Shown here in pieces: positions 45,538 to 55,557 of a stretch of 64,000 nucleotides of DNA. The DNA is taken from the NCBI RefSeq assembly GCF_014196425.1, contig NZ_JACIDR010000001.1, positions 186,001 through 250,000 of the forward strand, written 5' to 3'. Every line of letters begins with the position of its first letter. Positions within the stretch are counted from its first letter, which is position 1. Position numbers and translations under genes: made by a program. The notes under the pieces are model-generated. The model was not told the DNA's origin. It ran no database searches and was given only the letters and a program-made list of their open reading frames with translations. The DNA is from Hansschlegelia beijingensis. GTDB lineage: Bacteria > Pseudomonadota > Alphaproteobacteria > Rhizobiales > Methylopilaceae.

Positions 45538-46959
45538 ATGGCGAAGACGAAGATCATCCCGGTCATCTTGTGCGGCGGATCCGGGATGAGGCTGTGGCCC
45601 TCGTCCCGCGAGAGCTACCCCAAGCAGTTCCTCCCGCTCGCCGGCGACAACACGCTGTTGCAGGACGCCGCGTTGCGGGTGAACGACCCGGACCGCTTCG
45701 AGCAGCCGATCGTGGTGGCGAACCACGAGCACCGGTTCATCGCCGCGGAGCAACTGGGCCAGATCGGCGTCGCCGCGCTTCTGGCGCTGGAGCCGGTCCG
45801 GCGCGATTCCGCGGCGGCGATCGGAGCGGCTGCGGCGCTTGCGCTGAAGCGCGACCCTGAGGCGGTCGTGCTGGTCCTCGCCTCCGACCATGTGATCGCC
45901 GACACGGCAGGGTTTCTGGCGGCGGTCGACCGCGGCCTGCCGGCGGCGCTCGCCGGCCGGATCGTGACGTTCGGGGTCCGGCCCAGCACGGCGACGTCCA
46001 GGTACGGCTATATCCGCGTCGGAGCCCCGCTCGAGGATGGCGGGGACGTGATGGGGGTGGAAGCCTTCGTCGAGAAACCGGACCGGGCGGCGGCGGAGCG
46101 GTTGATCGCCGAGGGCTGCGTCTGGAACTCGGGCAACTTCCTCGCCCGGGCCGAGACCCTGCTGTCGGAGCTCGACAGGCTGGCGCCCGGGATCGCCGGG
46201 CCCGCCGTGGCGGCGGTCGAACGGGCGAGCCGGGACCTCGATTTCCTCAGGCTCGACGCCGAGAGCTTCGCCGCGGCCGACAAGGGCTCCATCGACTACG
46301 CCGTCATGGAGCGCACGCCGCTCGCCGCCGTGGCGCCGGCCGAGTTCGGGTGGTCCGACGTCGGCGGCTGGTCGGCGCTGTGGGACATCGCGGAGCGGGA
46401 CGCCGCCGGCAACGCCCTGATCGGCCCGACTGCGGCGGCCGACAGCCGGAACTGCTACGTCCGCTCGGAGAAGCACTTCACCGCGCTGGTCGGCGTCGAC
46501 GACCTCGTCGTGGTCTCGACCGGCGACGCGGTTCTGGTGACGACGCGCGAACGCTCCGACGAGGTGAAGGACCTGGTCGCCCGGCTCGCGGCGGAAGGCG
46601 AGGGCACGGCGACCCAGGCCGCGCTGGTTCATCGGCCCTGGGGGTCGTATCAGGTCATCGATCAGGGCGGCCGCTTCCAGGTGAAGCGGATCACCGTGAA
46701 GGCCGGCCGGAAGCTGTCCCTGCAGAGCCACGCGCACCGCGCCGAACACTGGGTGGTGGTGCGGGGCGAGGCGCGCGTGACGATCGATGACCAGATCAGG
46801 CTCGTTCAGGAGAACGAGTCCGTCTACATCCCGCTTGGCGCGCGCCACCGCCTGGAGAACGCCGGCGAGCAGCCGCTCGACCTGATCGAGGTGCAGTCCG
46901 GCGCCTATCTGGGCGAGGACGACATCGTCCGCTACGAGGACGACTATCGCCGCCTCTGA
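45538..46959 (+). CDS. manC: Mannose-1-phosphate guanylyltransferase/mannose-6-phosphate isomerase
   Basis: A 473-residue bifunctional type II enzyme. The nucleotidyltransferase part has ILCGGSGMRLWPSSRESYPKQ and FVEKPDRAAAE; the C-terminal cupin (about 370-470) has RPWGSYQVIDQGGRFQVK and RAEHWVVVRGEARV for isomerase activity. It makes GDP-mannose for polysaccharides. No glycosyltransferases are adjacent, so it is an orphan copy here. It converges with the DUF1348 gene (4-base gap). Confidence 0.94.
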   Translation: MAKTKIIPVILCGGSGMRLWPSSRESYPKQFLPLAGDNTLLQDAALRVNDPDRFEQPIVVANHEHRFIAAEQLGQIGVAALLALEPVRRDSAAAIGAAAALALKRDPEAVVLVLASDHVIADTAGFLAAVDRGLPAALAGRIVTFGVRPSTATSRYGYIRVGAPLEDGGDVMGVEAFVEKPDRAAAERLIAEGCVWNSGNFLARAETLLSELDRLAPGIAGPAVAAVERASRDLDFLRLDAESFAAADKGSIDYAVMERTPLAAVAPAEFGWSDVGGWSALWDIAERDAAGNALIGPTAAADSRNCYVRSEKHFTALVGVDDLVVVSTGDAVLVTTRERSDEVKDLVARLAAEGEGTATQAALVHRPWGSYQVIDQGGRFQVKRITVKAGRKLSLQSHAHRAEHWVVVRGEARVTIDDQIRLVQENESVYIPLGARHRLENAGEQPLDLIEVQSGAYLGEDDIVRYEDDYRRL

Positions 46960-46963
46960 CGGT

Positions 46964-47428
46964 TCAGAGGCCGAGTTCGCTCAGCGACGGGTGATCGTCC
47001 GGCCGCCGGCCCAGCGGCCAGTGATATTTGCGGTCCGCCTCCGTGATCGGCAGGTCGTTGATGCTGGCGATCCGCCGCCGCATCAGCCCCTCCTCGTCGA
47101 ACTCCCAGTTCTCGTTGCCGTAGCTGCGGAACCAGCTGCCGCTGTCGTCGCGCCATTCATAGGCGAAGCGCACCGCGATCCGGTTCTCGCGCCAGGCCCA
47201 GACTTCCTTGATCAGGCGGTAGTCCAGCTCGCGCGCCCATTTGCGGGTGAGGAAGGCTTCGATCGCGTCGCGGCCCTGAAGGAACTCGGCCCGGTTCCGC
47301 CAGACGCTGTCCACGGTGTAGGCCTGCGCGACGCGATGGGGGTCGCGGGTGTTCCACGCGTCTTCGGCCATCCGGGCCTTTTGCGCGGCGGTCTCGGCGG
47401 TGAATGGCGGGAAGGGCGGGCGGCTCAT
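46964..47428 (-). CDS. DUF1348 NTF2-like protein
   Basis: A 154-residue protein of the SnoaL/NTF2-like fold. [40 protein letters not shown] and [20 protein letters not shown] are typical of DUF1348. It is cytoplasmic with no signal peptide. The function is unknown; related families are isomerases or cyclases. Confidence 0.87.
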   Translation of the reverse strand: MSRPPFPPFTAETAAQKARMAEDAWNTRDPHRVAQAYTVDSVWRNRAEFLQGRDAIEAFLTRKWARELDYRLIKEVWAWRENRIAVRFAYEWRDDSGSWFRSYGNENWEFDEEGLMRRRIASINDLPITEADRKYHWPLGRRPDDHPSLSELGL

Positions 47429-47586
47429 GGGCGGCGATCCTCGCGAGCGGTCGTGGCGGTCCTCAGCCGGCGCAGCTTCCAGCAAAATCGGCGTGAGTCC
47501 AGCGCGAGACGCAGGCGTCCGCGGAGCGGCTCCCATGCGGCGGCGGCCGTTGCGCGCGTGCGCGGAAAAGTCCAAGCCCGCCCCCC

Positions 47587-48690
47587 ATGCAGCATCCCGA
47601 AAGCGATGCGCCGCCGGCGCGCCGCAGTCCCCGACTGTCGCTCGCCGCCGCGCCGCCGCCGCTTCATTGGGCTGCGCTGCTGGCCCTCTCGGTCGTGTTC
47701 GTCGCCGCGCTCGGGCTCCTGCGGCTTCCTGCTGCGGTGCTGCTGGGGCCGATGGCGGCCGGGATCCTCGTCGCGATCAGCGGGGGCGAGCCGCGCGTGC
47801 CGCGCCCCGCCTTCTTCGCCGCGCAGGGCGTCATCGGCTGCATGATCGCGATCAGCATCCCGATCTTCACCATCCAGAAGATCGCGGACGACTGGCCGCT
47901 GATGCTTGGGAGCGTGGCGTTCGTCGTGGTCGCGAGCAACGCGCTCGGCTTCGCCCTGGCCCGCTGGGGCCTGCTGCCGGGCACGACCGCCGTCTGGGGC
48001 TCGTCGCCGGGGGCGGCTTCGGCCATGACGCTCATGTCGGAAAGCTATGGCGCCGACATCCGCCTCGTCGCCTTCATGCAGTACACCCGCGTCGTCGTCG
48101 TGGTGCTCGTCGCCTCGGTCGCCATCCGGATGTGGGGCGGGGCGGACCCCGGCGCGACCGGGATGACGTGGTTCCCGGCGGTCCGCTGGCTGCCGCTCGC
48201 GGAAACGGCCGCGATCGCCATCGGTGGCGCCTGGCTGGGGCGCGCGCTCCGCGTCCCTGCCGGCCCGCTGCTGATACCGCTGGTGGCCACGCTCGCGCTG
48301 CAAGGCTCAGGTCTGGCCACGCTCGATCTGCCGCCCTGGCTGCTGGCCCTGAGCTATTCGGTCGTCGGCTGGAGCATCGGGCTGCGCTTCACGCGCCCCA
48401 TCATCCTTCACGCCGTGCGCGCCCTGCCGCAGGTGCTGGGCTCGATCCTCGCCCTGATCGCGGTCTGCGGCGGCTTCGGGGCCTGCCTCACGATCTTCGC
48501 CGGGATCGATCCGCTGACCGCCTTTCTGGCGACCAGCCCGGGCGGCGCGGATTCAGTCGCGATCATCGCCGCGTTCAGCAATGTCGACCTGCCGTTCGTG
48601 ATGGCGCTGCAGACGGCGCGGCTGCTGGTCGTGATCGCGACCGGTCCGGCCATCGCGCGCTTCGTCGCCCGCCACGCGGCGCGGCGCTAG
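47587..48690 (+). CDS. AbrB family membrane protein (COG3180)
   Basis: A 367-residue protein with about nine or ten membrane segments. [50 protein letters not shown] and [20 protein letters not shown] are the paired repeats of the AbrB/ammonia-monooxygenase-like family. These are putative regulators or transporters; none is well characterised. The TAG stop shares CTAG with the convergent ureG stop. Confidence 0.87.
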   Translation: MQHPESDAPPARRSPRLSLAAAPPPLHWAALLALSVVFVAALGLLRLPAAVLLGPMAAGILVAISGGEPRVPRPAFFAAQGVIGCMIAISIPIFTIQKIADDWPLMLGSVAFVVVASNALGFALARWGLLPGTTAVWGSSPGAASAMTLMSESYGADIRLVAFMQYTRVVVVVLVASVAIRMWGGADPGATGMTWFPAVRWLPLAETAAIAIGGAWLGRALRVPAGPLLIPLVATLALQGSGLATLDLPPWLLALSYSVVGWSIGLRFTRPIILHAVRALPQVLGSILALIAVCGGFGACLTIFAGIDPLTAFLATSPGGADSVAIIAAFSNVDLPFVMALQTARLLVVIATGPAIARFVARHAARR

Positions 48691-49301
48691 GCCAGCCCCC
48701 CGGCGCGCTTGATGAACGCGACCACCGGCTCGACGCCGTCGCCGTTCCGGACGCTCGCGAACACATAGGGCCGGTCCTTGCGCATGCGGATCGTGTCGGC
48801 CTCCATCACCGAGAGGTCGGCGCCGACCATCGGGGCGAGGTCCGTCTTGTTGACGACCAGCATGTCCGACCGGGTGATGCCGGGGCCGCCCTTGCGCGGG
48901 ATCTTCTCGCCGCCCGCCACGTCGATCACGTAGATCGTGATGTCCGCGAGCTCGGGCGAGAAGGTCGCCGCGAGATTGTCGCCGCCGGACTCGATCAGGA
49001 TCAGGTCGAGGGCGGGGAACTTGCGGGTCATCTCCGCGATCGCCGCGAGGTTGATCGAGGCGTCCTCGCGGATTGCGGTGTGGGGGCAGCCGCCCGTCTC
49101 GACGCCCATGATGCGCTCCTCGGGCAGGGCGCCGGTCGCGGTGAGGATGCGGGCGTCCTCCTTGGTGTAGATGTCGTTGGTGATCGCGCAGATCTCGTAG
49201 GGGCCGTGGAAGGCGCGGCAGAGCGCCTCCAGCAGCGCGGTCTTGCCGGAGCCGACCGGTCCGCCGACGCCGACCCTCAGAGGTCCGTTCGAAGAGCTCA
49301 T
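48687..49301 (-). CDS. ureG: Urease accessory protein UreG (GTPase)
   Basis: A 204-residue GTPase. The P-loop is GGPVGSGKT (13-21), then YTKEDARIL, the [17 protein letters not shown] Ni-binding CPH motif, and [15 protein letters not shown]. It delivers nickel to urease with UreD and UreF. Its ATG overlaps the ureF stop. It is the last gene of the long urt-ure operon, ending tail-to-tail with the AbrB gene. Confidence 0.97.
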   Translation of the reverse strand: MSSSNGPLRVGVGGPVGSGKTALLEALCRAFHGPYEICAITNDIYTKEDARILTATGALPEERIMGVETGGCPHTAIREDASINLAAIAEMTRKFPALDLILIESGGDNLAATFSPELADITIYVIDVAGGEKIPRKGGPGITRSDMLVVNKTDLAPMVGADLSVMEADTIRMRKDRPYVFASVRNGDGVEPVVAFIKRAGGLA

Positions 49302-49987
49302 GAGCGAAAAAGCCTTGTGTACTGGGTCTCGTGCCGGGCGGAGCCGAGATCGAGCCTGAAGGTGGACGACGCAAGGTCGTCGAGGGTGAGACTGGCGGCT
49401 TCCACGGCGAGGCGCTGCGCGAGCGGCGCAAGCCGCGCCACGATCCGCGCGCCCGCCGTCTGGCCGACGGGCGCGAGGCGGACCCCGGCCGAGACGAGCG
49501 CCTGCGTCAGCGCGGCGAGATAGGCTGCGGCGGCGGTCTCGCCCGCGATGCCGTGGGCCGCGGCTGCGGCCCCGACGGCGACCGGGTAGGCGACTTCGCC
49601 GGGCAGCTCGGAAGCGGTCGTCCGGAGCGCGTCGTTCGGCCAAGCGGCCAGAACGGCGTCCAGGAAGCTGCGGCCCTGCTGCGCGGTTTCGAGATGAAGC
49701 TCCCGCGTGGGCGCGAAGGCGAGCGCGAGCTCGTTGGCTTCCCTGAGCGTCGCCAGGTCGCCTGCGGCCACGGCGCGCTGCGCCGCCTGCAGCAGGATCG
49801 CGTCGTTGCGGCCAAGCCCGAGCGCCAGCGCCTCCTCGAGCCAGACCTCCAGCGACGCCGGGTCCATGACGTCGCCATCCTCGACCGCCTGCTCCAGCCC
49901 GTGGCTGTAGGCATAGCCGCCGACCGGAAAGGCGGGCGACAGCCACGCGAGCAGCGGGAGGAGGGTGGCGGCGTCGGTTCTGCGCAC
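49298..49987 (-). CDS. ureF: Urease accessory protein UreF
   Basis: A 229-residue helical accessory protein if it starts at GTG 49987. [31 protein letters not shown] and [14 protein letters not shown] are diagnostic. A longer frame opens with ATG at 50116 inside the ureE end, but residues 12-43 of that form come from a palindromic repeat and are foreign to the family. The repeat separates ureE and ureF, which probably once overlapped. UreF acts with UreD as a gate for nickel insertion. Confidence 0.9.
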   Translation of the reverse strand: MRRTDAATLLPLLAWLSPAFPVGGYAYSHGLEQAVEDGDVMDPASLEVWLEEALALGLGRNDAILLQAAQRAVAAGDLATLREANELALAFAPTRELHLETAQQGRSFLDAVLAAWPNDALRTTASELPGEVAYPVAVGAAAAAHGIAGETAAAAYLAALTQALVSAGVRLAPVGQTAGARIVARLAPLAQRLAVEAASLTLDDLASSTFRLDLGSARHETQYTRLFRS

Positions 49988-49989
49988 GC

Positions 49990-50083
49990 CGTCATGCCCC
50001 GGCTTGTCCGGGGCATCCAGGCTTCCGCTCGCGCGGCGCTCGGTCGTCTGGCATGGATCCCCCGGACAAGCCGGGGGATGACG
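49990..50083. repeat. Palindromic interspersed repeat (copy 1, between ureE and ureF)
   Basis: About 94 bases. Two inverted arms of about 29 bases, starting CGTCATGCCCCGGCTTGTCC and ending CCGGGGGATGACG, match with only about two differences around a variable centre. It is the same family as the copies at 50651, 54681 and 61958, and lies within the longer possible ureF frame. Confidence 0.85.
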
Positions 50084-50108
50084 CATCTCATTCTGCAGAC
50101 GCCGAAGC

Positions 50109-50555
50109 TCACTCATGCGCGTGCCCGTGATAGGCGCCGTGTTCGGGCCGGAACGGGCGCGTCACCGGCCGCGCGGCGCCGCCGAGGCCGCGGACCATCT
50201 CGACCAGCACATGGTCGGGGGCGACATAGATCGCCTCCTCGGTCACCTCGGCCGGCGTGTGCCGGTTGCCGAGGTGCCAGGCGATCTTGGCGAGCCGCAG
50301 CGGGGTCGCGGCGGTGATCTCGACCAGCTCTTCGTCCGCCGCGCGCACCAGCACCAGCCGTCCGTCCTCGAGCTCAAGCGCGTCGCCGTCGTTGAGGTTC
50401 GCGGGCCGGGCCAGGTCGAGCAGGAAGGCGAGGCCGCCATCCGTCGTCATGGCGAGCCGCCGCCGCCCGCGCGCCTCATGGTCGAGGGTGATGGAGTCCG
50501 TGACGGCGCCAGGCTTCACGGCGGGTCGGCGGATGACGGAGACGGCGCGGGTCAT
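50109..50555 (-). CDS. ureE: Urease accessory protein UreE
   Basis: A 148-residue nickel metallochaperone. The N-terminal domain ([20 protein letters not shown]) and C-terminal ferredoxin-like domain ([17 protein letters not shown]) are standard. The tail [10 protein letters not shown] has four His, a short version of the Ni-binding tail. ATG at 50555 gives family length; the frame is open upstream through a repeat. It lies between ureC and ureF. Confidence 0.94.
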   Translation of the reverse strand: MTRAVSVIRRPAVKPGAVTDSITLDHEARGRRRLAMTTDGGLAFLLDLARPANLNDGDALELEDGRLVLVRAADEELVEITAATPLRLAKIAWHLGNRHTPAEVTEEAIYVAPDHVLVEMVRGLGGAARPVTRPFRPEHGAYHGHAHE

Positions 50556-50576
50556 GATTGGCGGAAGCGATCTGCG

Positions 50577-50624
50577 TGCTTCGAGACGCTTCGGCTGACG
50601 CCGAAGCTCCTCAGCATGAGGAAC
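50577..50624. repeat. Short hairpin repeat in the ureC-ureE spacer
   Basis: GCTTCGGC and GCCGAAGC (50588-50595 and 50600-50607) form an 8-pair stem with loop TGAC, flanked by TTCGAGACG and CTCAGCATGAGGA. This resembles a second interspersed hairpin family of alphaproteobacteria. Only one copy was recognised in the window. Confidence 0.55.
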
Positions 50625-50650
50625 GTGGAGGATGGCGAAAGCAACGCCGC

Positions 50651-50738
50651 CGTCGGCCTCCGGCTTGACCGGAGGACCCATCGTCAGCGTCGAGCCCTAC
50701 GCCGGACATGGATGGTCCGGTCAAGCCGGACCATGACG
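50651..50738. repeat. Palindromic interspersed repeat (copy 2, between ureC and ureE)
   Basis: About 88 bases. The left arm starts CGTCGGCCTCCGGCTTGACC; the right arm ends GGTCCGGTCAAGCCGGACC then ATGACG. The core TCCGGCTTGACCGGA is shared by both arms and by the family. It lies directly after the ureC stop. Confidence 0.8.
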
Positions 50739-50749
50739 AACTCGAGGGC

Positions 50750-52462
50750 TCAAAACAGAAAATACCGCTGCGCCATCGGCAGGTTCTCGGCCGGCTCGCA
50801 GACCAGCAGCTCGCCGTCGGCGCGCACGTCGTAGGTCTCGGGGTCGATCTCGATGACGGGCGTGGCGTCGTTCAGGATCATGGCCTTCTTGCCGATGCCG
50901 CCGCGCACGTTCTCCACCGCCACCATCGGCTTGCGGCCGGAAATCTTCGACGGAAGGTCGTCCTCCAGCGCGGCCCGGGAGACGAAGGTCAGCGAGTTCG
51001 CGAGCGGCGCCGGGCCGAAGCCGCCGAACATCGGACGGTAATGCGCCGGCTGCGGCGTGGGGATCGAGGCGTTCGGGTCGCCCATGATCGCGCAGGCGAT
51101 CACGCCGCCCTTGATCACGAGGTCCGGCTTCACGCCGAAGAAGGCCGGCGTCCAGACCACGAGGTCGGCGAGCTTGCCGGCCTCGACCGACCCGACATGC
51201 TTCGACACGCCATGCGCGATCGCCGGGTTGATCGTGTACTTCGCCACATAGCGGCGGGCGCGCAGATTGTCGTTGTCGCCGGTCTCGCCCGGCAGGGCGC
51301 CGCGCTGGCGCTTCATCTTGTCCGCCGTCTGCCAGGTGCGGATGATCACCTCGCCGACGCGGCCCATCGCCTGGCTGTCCGAGGACATCATCGAGAGCGC
51401 GCCGAGGTCGTGCAGGATGTCCTCGGCCGCGATCGTCTCGCGGCGGATGCGGCTCTCCGCGAAGGCGAGGTCCTCCGGGATCGACGGGTCGAGGTGGTGG
51501 CACACCATCAGCATGTCGAGATGCTCGTCGATGGTGTTGCGGGTGTAGGGCCGCGTCGGGTTGGTCGAGGACGGCAGCACGTTGGCGAGCCCTGCGACCT
51601 TCATGATGTCCGGCGCGTGGCCGCCGCCGGCGCCTTCCGTGTGGAAGGCGTGGATGGTGCGGCCCTTGAACGCCGCGATCGTGCTCTCGACGAAGCCGCT
51701 CTCGTTCAGGGTGTCGGTGTGGATCATCACCTGGACGTCCATCGCGTCCGCGACCGAGAGGCAGCAGTCGATCGCGGCCGGCGTCGTGCCCCAGTCCTCA
51801 TGGAGCTTCAGCGCGCAGGCGCCGCCGCGCACCATCTCCTCGAGCCCGGCGGGCAGCGAGGCGTTACCCTTGCCGGCGAAGCCCAGGTTCATCGGAAAGG
51901 CGTCGGCCGCCTCGATCATGCGCGCGAGGTGCCACGGGCCCGGCGTGCAGGTGGTGGCGTTGGTGCCGGTGGCCGGCCCCGTGCCGCCGCCGAGCATCGA
52001 GGTGATCCCCGAGGCCAGCGCCTCCTCGATCTGCTGCGGGCAGATGAAATGGATGTGGCTGTCGAAGCCGCCGGCGGTGATGATCTTGCCCTCGCCGGCG
52101 ATCACCTCCGTGCCCGGCCCGACCACGATGTCGACGCCCGGCTGCACGTCCGGATTGCCCGCCTTGCCGACCTTGTGGATGCGCCCGTTCAGAATGCCGA
52201 TGTCGGCCTTGATGATCCCGGCATGGTCGAGGATGACCGCATTGGTGATGACGGTGTCGACCGCGCCTTCTGCCCGCGTGGCCTGGCTCTGCCCCATGCC
52301 GTCGCGGATCGTCTTGCCGCCGCCGAACTTCACCTCCTCGCCATAGGTGGTGAGGTCGCGCTCGACCTCGATGACGAGCGAGGTGTCAGCGAGGCGAATC
52401 CTGTCGCCGGTCGTCGGGCCGAACATGTCGGCATAGGCGGAACGGGAGATCTTGGCTGGCAT
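50750..52462 (-). CDS. ureC: Urease alpha subunit
   Basis: A 570-residue UreC, family length. Nickel ligands include His136 and His138 ([10 protein letters not shown]), carbamylated Lys219 ([12 protein letters not shown]), and the flexible-flap [29 protein letters not shown] and SSDSQAMGR complete the active site. It hydrolyses urea to ammonia and carbamate. The ATG sits in the TGATG overlap with ureAB. Copy 2 of the repeat follows it. Confidence 0.98.
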   Translation of the reverse strand: MPAKISRSAYADMFGPTTGDRIRLADTSLVIEVERDLTTYGEEVKFGGGKTIRDGMGQSQATRAEGAVDTVITNAVILDHAGIIKADIGILNGRIHKVGKAGNPDVQPGVDIVVGPGTEVIAGEGKIITAGGFDSHIHFICPQQIEEALASGITSMLGGGTGPATGTNATTCTPGPWHLARMIEAADAFPMNLGFAGKGNASLPAGLEEMVRGGACALKLHEDWGTTPAAIDCCLSVADAMDVQVMIHTDTLNESGFVESTIAAFKGRTIHAFHTEGAGGGHAPDIMKVAGLANVLPSSTNPTRPYTRNTIDEHLDMLMVCHHLDPSIPEDLAFAESRIRRETIAAEDILHDLGALSMMSSDSQAMGRVGEVIIRTWQTADKMKRQRGALPGETGDNDNLRARRYVAKYTINPAIAHGVSKHVGSVEAGKLADLVVWTPAFFGVKPDLVIKGGVIACAIMGDPNASIPTPQPAHYRPMFGGFGPAPLANSLTFVSRAALEDDLPSKISGRKPMVAVENVRGGIGKKAMILNDATPVIEIDPETYDVRADGELLVCEPAENLPMAQRYFLF

Positions 52463-53082
52463 CAGAGCGGCCCCATCACGTCCTGGCGGAAGCCGAACAC
52501 CTTCCGGTCGCCGGAGAACGGCACCAGCGTCACGGTCCGCGTCTGGCCGGGCTCGAAGCGCACGGCGGTGCCGGAGGCGATGTCGAGGCGCATGCCGCGC
52601 GCGGCGGCGCGGTCGAACTCCAGCGCCGGGTTGGTCTCGGCGAAGTGGTAGTGGCTGCCGACCTGGATCGGCCGGTCGCCGGTGTTGGCGACCGTCACCG
52701 TCACGGCCTCCGCGCCGGCGTTCAGCTCGATCTCGCCCGGCGCGGGGATCACCTCGCCGGCGCTGAGCTCCGACGCCTCGCCCCGGATCGGATGATGCAC
52801 GGTCACGAGCTTGGTGCCGTCCGGGAAGGTCGCCTCGACCTGGATGTCGTGGATCATCTCCGCCACGCCGTCCATGCACTGGTCGGCGGTGACGACATGC
52901 GCCCCGGCCTCCATCAGCTCCGCGACCGTGCGGCCGTCGCGGGCGCCTTCGACCACGAAGTCGGTGATCAGCGCGATCGCTTCGGGATGATTGAGCTTCA
53001 CCCCGCGGGCGAGGCGGTTGCGGGCCACGATCGCCGCCATGGCGACCAGCAGCTTGTCCTTTTCGCGGGGAGTGAGATTCAC
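52462..53082 (-). CDS. ureAB: Fused urease gamma/beta subunit
   Basis: A 206-residue protein combining two usually separate subunits. Residues 1-100 are UreA ([58 protein letters not shown]). A short linker leads to UreB at about 105-206 ([45 protein letters not shown]). The fusion resembles Helicobacter UreA in order. It has no internal stop or restart. Confidence 0.96.
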   Translation of the reverse strand: MNLTPREKDKLLVAMAAIVARNRLARGVKLNHPEAIALITDFVVEGARDGRTVAELMEAGAHVVTADQCMDGVAEMIHDIQVEATFPDGTKLVTVHHPIRGEASELSAGEVIPAPGEIELNAGAEAVTVTVANTGDRPIQVGSHYHFAETNPALEFDRAAARGMRLDIASGTAVRFEPGQTRTVTLVPFSGDRKVFGFRQDVMGPL

Positions 53083-53091
53083 CGGATCCTC

Positions 53092-53985
53092 TCAGCAAGA
53101 CCAGACACGGGGCAGGGGGCGGCCCATCAGCAGCGGCAGGACCGCGCGCGCGGCGTCGCGCAGGCGCTCGGCGAGACAGGCGAGGAGGCGCACGACGAGC
53201 AGCCCGTTCCAGGCGCTGGCGCCGGCCTCGACGTCGCAGCCGTCGAGCGCCCGCCGGACATCGTCGACCTTCGCCTCCGCGTCCGGCGCGACGTAGAGCA
53301 AAGTGGCCAGGCAGGCGCGGCCGCCGGCCACGGTGCGTTTCGCCATCAGATCGCGGATCTGGCCGTTCAGGCGCAGCGTCTCGGCGAAGATCAGCCTGCC
53401 GCCGCGGCGGACGCGCCAGCGGTCCTCGAGATCGCCGACCTGCACGGTCTCGCCGCGGGCGGCGCGACCGAACATCAGCGCCTCCCAAGCGAGCAGCCGC
53501 CCGTCGGGGGCGACCTCGGCGTCGAGGCGGCGGGCGAGCCGCGCGCGATCGAACAGGATCGTCTCCTGCGGCAGCCAGGCGAGCGCGCCGCCGGCCTCCA
53601 CCGCAAGCCGCGTGGCGACCTGCGTGGTCGCGCCGTCGGAGCGATAGATGCGTTCGGCGCCGGGGGTCGAAAGCGTCAGCGCCGCGTGCGGCCCGACCTC
53701 CGCCTCGACGCTCATGCGGTCGCCGCAGGCGAGCCCGCCGGCGACGTTCAGCATCGCCCCGTCGAGCCCGTGCTGGCCGCGCGGAAACCTGAGCCGGGAC
53801 GCGCCGCTCTCCGCCACCCGGACGGCGCGCGACACGCCGCGCGAGGCCTCGACGCGGAGGACGATGGCCCCCTCGGAGCGCTGGCGGCGACGAGCCCCCG
53901 CATCCGCGCCGGGGCCCGGACGGGTCGGATCGGAGGAGGCCTGCGCCGTGGCGAATTCCTCAGAACGCAAGGCGCTGCCGTACAT
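53092..53985 (-). CDS. ureD: Urease accessory protein UreD
   Basis: A 297-residue UreD/Ure[41 protein letters not shown] and [11 protein letters not shown] are diagnostic. It scaffolds UreF and UreG on apourease. The ATG at 53985 lies inside the urtE 3' end (26-base overlap); a TTG at 53970 is an alternative. The N-terminal 35 residues look unconserved. The gene joins the urea transporter genes to the urease genes in one operon. Confidence 0.9.
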   Translation of the reverse strand: MYGSALRSEEFATAQASSDPTRPGPGADAGARRRQRSEGAIVLRVEASRGVSRAVRVAESGASRLRFPRGQHGLDGAMLNVAGGLACGDRMSVEAEVGPHAALTLSTPGAERIYRSDGATTQVATRLAVEAGGALAWLPQETILFDRARLARRLDAEVAPDGRLLAWEALMFGRAARGETVQVGDLEDRWRVRRGGRLIFAETLRLNGQIRDLMAKRTVAGGRACLATLLYVAPDAEAKVDDVRRALDGCDVEAGASAWNGLLVVRLLACLAERLRDAARAVLPLLMGRPLPRVWSC

Positions 53986-54655
53986 CGTCCCCCTGCAGCG
54001 CCTTGGCGTCGCCGCTCTCGATCACCTCGCCGCGCTCCATGACGATGAAGCGGTCAGCGAGCTCCTGCGCGAAATCGAAATACTGCTCGACCAGCACGAT
54101 GGCCATCTGCCCCGTGCCGCGCAAGAACCGGATGGCGCGGCCGATGTCCTTGATGATCGACGGCTGGATGCCTTCGGTGGGCTCGTCAAGCACCAGAAGC
54201 TTCGGGCGCATGACGAGCGCGCGGCCGATCGCGAGCTGCTGCTGCTGCCCGCCCGAGAGGTCGCCGCCGCGCCGGTGCAGCATCGACTTGAGCACCGGGA
54301 ACAGCTCGAAAACCTCGTCCGGGATCGTGCGCTGCCCGCGCTTGAGCGGCGCGAACCCGGTCTCGAGGTTCTCGCGCACGGTCAGCAGCGGAAAGATCTC
54401 GCGGCCCTGCGGCACGTAGCCGACGCCGAGGCTCGCCCGCTCATAGGGCTTGAGCTGGGCGATCGGCTTGCCGTCGAAGGAGATGCGGCCGCCCGAGATC
54501 GGCCGCTGGCCGACGATGGCGCGCAGCAGCGAGCTCTTGCCGACGCCATTGCGCCCGAGGACGCAGGTGACCTCGCCCACCTCGGCGGTCAGCGAGACGC
54601 CTCTCAGCGCGCGCGACGAGCCGTAGTGCAGCGAAACGTCCTCGACCCTCAGCAT
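53960..54655 (-). CDS. urtE: Urea ABC transporter ATP-binding protein UrtE
   Basis: A 231-residue ABC ATPase. Walker A LGRNGVGKSSL, the signature LSGGQQQQLAIGRAL and Walker B LLVLDEPTEGIQPSI; the EGIQPSI variant is usual in UrtE. It is the LivF-like partner energising urea import. It precedes ureD and follows a palindromic repeat. Confidence 0.95.
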   Translation of the reverse strand: MLRVEDVSLHYGSSRALRGVSLTAEVGEVTCVLGRNGVGKSSLLRAIVGQRPISGGRISFDGKPIAQLKPYERASLGVGYVPQGREIFPLLTVRENLETGFAPLKRGQRTIPDEVFELFPVLKSMLHRRGGDLSGGQQQQLAIGRALVMRPKLLVLDEPTEGIQPSIIKDIGRAIRFLRGTGQMAIVLVEQYFDFAQELADRFIVMERGEVIESGDAKALQGDDVRQRLAF

Positions 54656-54680
54656 CCGGCCGTCCTCTCAGAACAAGGCT

Positions 54681-54767
54681 CGTCATGGTCCGGCGCGACC
54701 GGACCATCCACGTCGACCCTGCGCTCGGCGCCCGGCGTGGGTCCTCCGGCCAAGCCGGGGGACGACG
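54681..54767. repeat. Palindromic interspersed repeat (copy 3, between urtD and urtE)
   Basis: About 87 bases. It starts CGTCATGGTCCGG and ends with CCAAGCCGGGGGACGACG; arms are imperfect inverted copies with the core TCCGGC/GCCGGA. It separates two otherwise tightly packed genes. Same family as copies 1, 2 and 4. Confidence 0.78.
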
Positions 54768-54794
54768 ACCCTTCTTGAAACCTCGAGCCCGTCC

Positions 54795-55553
54795 TCATCG
54801 CCCGAGATACACCTCGATCACCCGCTCGTTCGACGACACGGCGTCGAGCGAGCCTTCCGCCAGCACCGAGCCTTCGTGCAGGCAGGTCACCTTCACCCCG
54901 AGGTCGCGCACGAAGGTCATGTCGTGCTCGACCACCACGACCGAGCGCGTCTTCGCGATCTCGCGCAGCAGGTCCGCGGTGTCGGCGGTCTCCTGGTCGG
55001 TCATGCCGGCGGCCGGCTCGTCCACCAGCAACAGCTTCGGCTCCTGCGCGAGCAGCATGCCGATCTCGAGCCACTGCTTCTGGCCGTGGCTGAGCTCGCC
55101 CGCGAGCCGATGGCGATGACCCGTGAGGCGCACGCGCTCGAGCAGCGCGTCGATCCGCTCCTTCTCGGGCGGTGTGCGACGGGAGAACAGAACCGGGAAG
55201 GGGCGCCGGTCGGTCTTCAGCGCGAGCAGGATGTTGTCCTCGACTGTGTGCATCTCGAACACGGTCGGCGTCTGGAACTTCCGCCCGATGCCGAGCTCGG
55301 CGATCGCGGCCTCGTCGAGCCGGGTGAGGTCGTGGCTCGCCTCGAACACGGCCTCGCCGGAGTTCGGCCGGGTCTTGCCGGTGATCACGTCCATCATCGT
55401 GGTCTTGCCCGCGCCGTTCGGGCCGATGATCGCGCGCATCTCGGCGTGGTCGATCGAGAGCGACAGCCCGTTCAGGGCGCGGAAGCCGTCGAACGTCACG
55501 GAGACGTTGTCGAGGTAGAGCAGGGCGTTGGTGGTGCGGCCGCCGATCACCAT
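54795..55553 (-). CDS. urtD: Urea ABC transporter ATP-binding protein UrtD
   Basis: A 252-residue ABC ATPase. Walker A IGPNGAGKTTMMDVITG, the signature LSHGQKQWLEIGMLL, Walker B LLLVDEPAAGMTDQE; LSHGQKQWLEIG is the UrtD-specific version. The ATG at 55553 is four bases after the urtC stop. It is the LivG-like partner of UrtE. Confidence 0.95.
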   Translation of the reverse strand: MVIGGRTTNALLYLDNVSVTFDGFRALNGLSLSIDHAEMRAIIGPNGAGKTTMMDVITGKTRPNSGEAVFEASHDLTRLDEAAIAELGIGRKFQTPTVFEMHTVEDNILLALKTDRRPFPVLFSRRTPPEKERIDALLERVRLTGHRHRLAGELSHGQKQWLEIGMLLAQEPKLLLVDEPAAGMTDQETADTADLLREIAKTRSVVVVEHDMTFVRDLGVKVTCLHEGSVLAEGSLDAVSSNERVIEVYLGR

Positions 55554-55557
55554 GGGC

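Noticed and set aside
49990-50083. Repeat copy 1 as a rho-independent terminator
   Set aside because: It has long GC arms but no T run, and the same unit recurs between other operon genes, so an interspersed repeat is the better explanation.
50750-53488. UreC as a 912-residue protein with a long N-terminal extension
   Set aside because: The extra residues overlap ureAB and ureD in another frame. The ATG at 52462 in a TGATG overlap gives the family length of 570.
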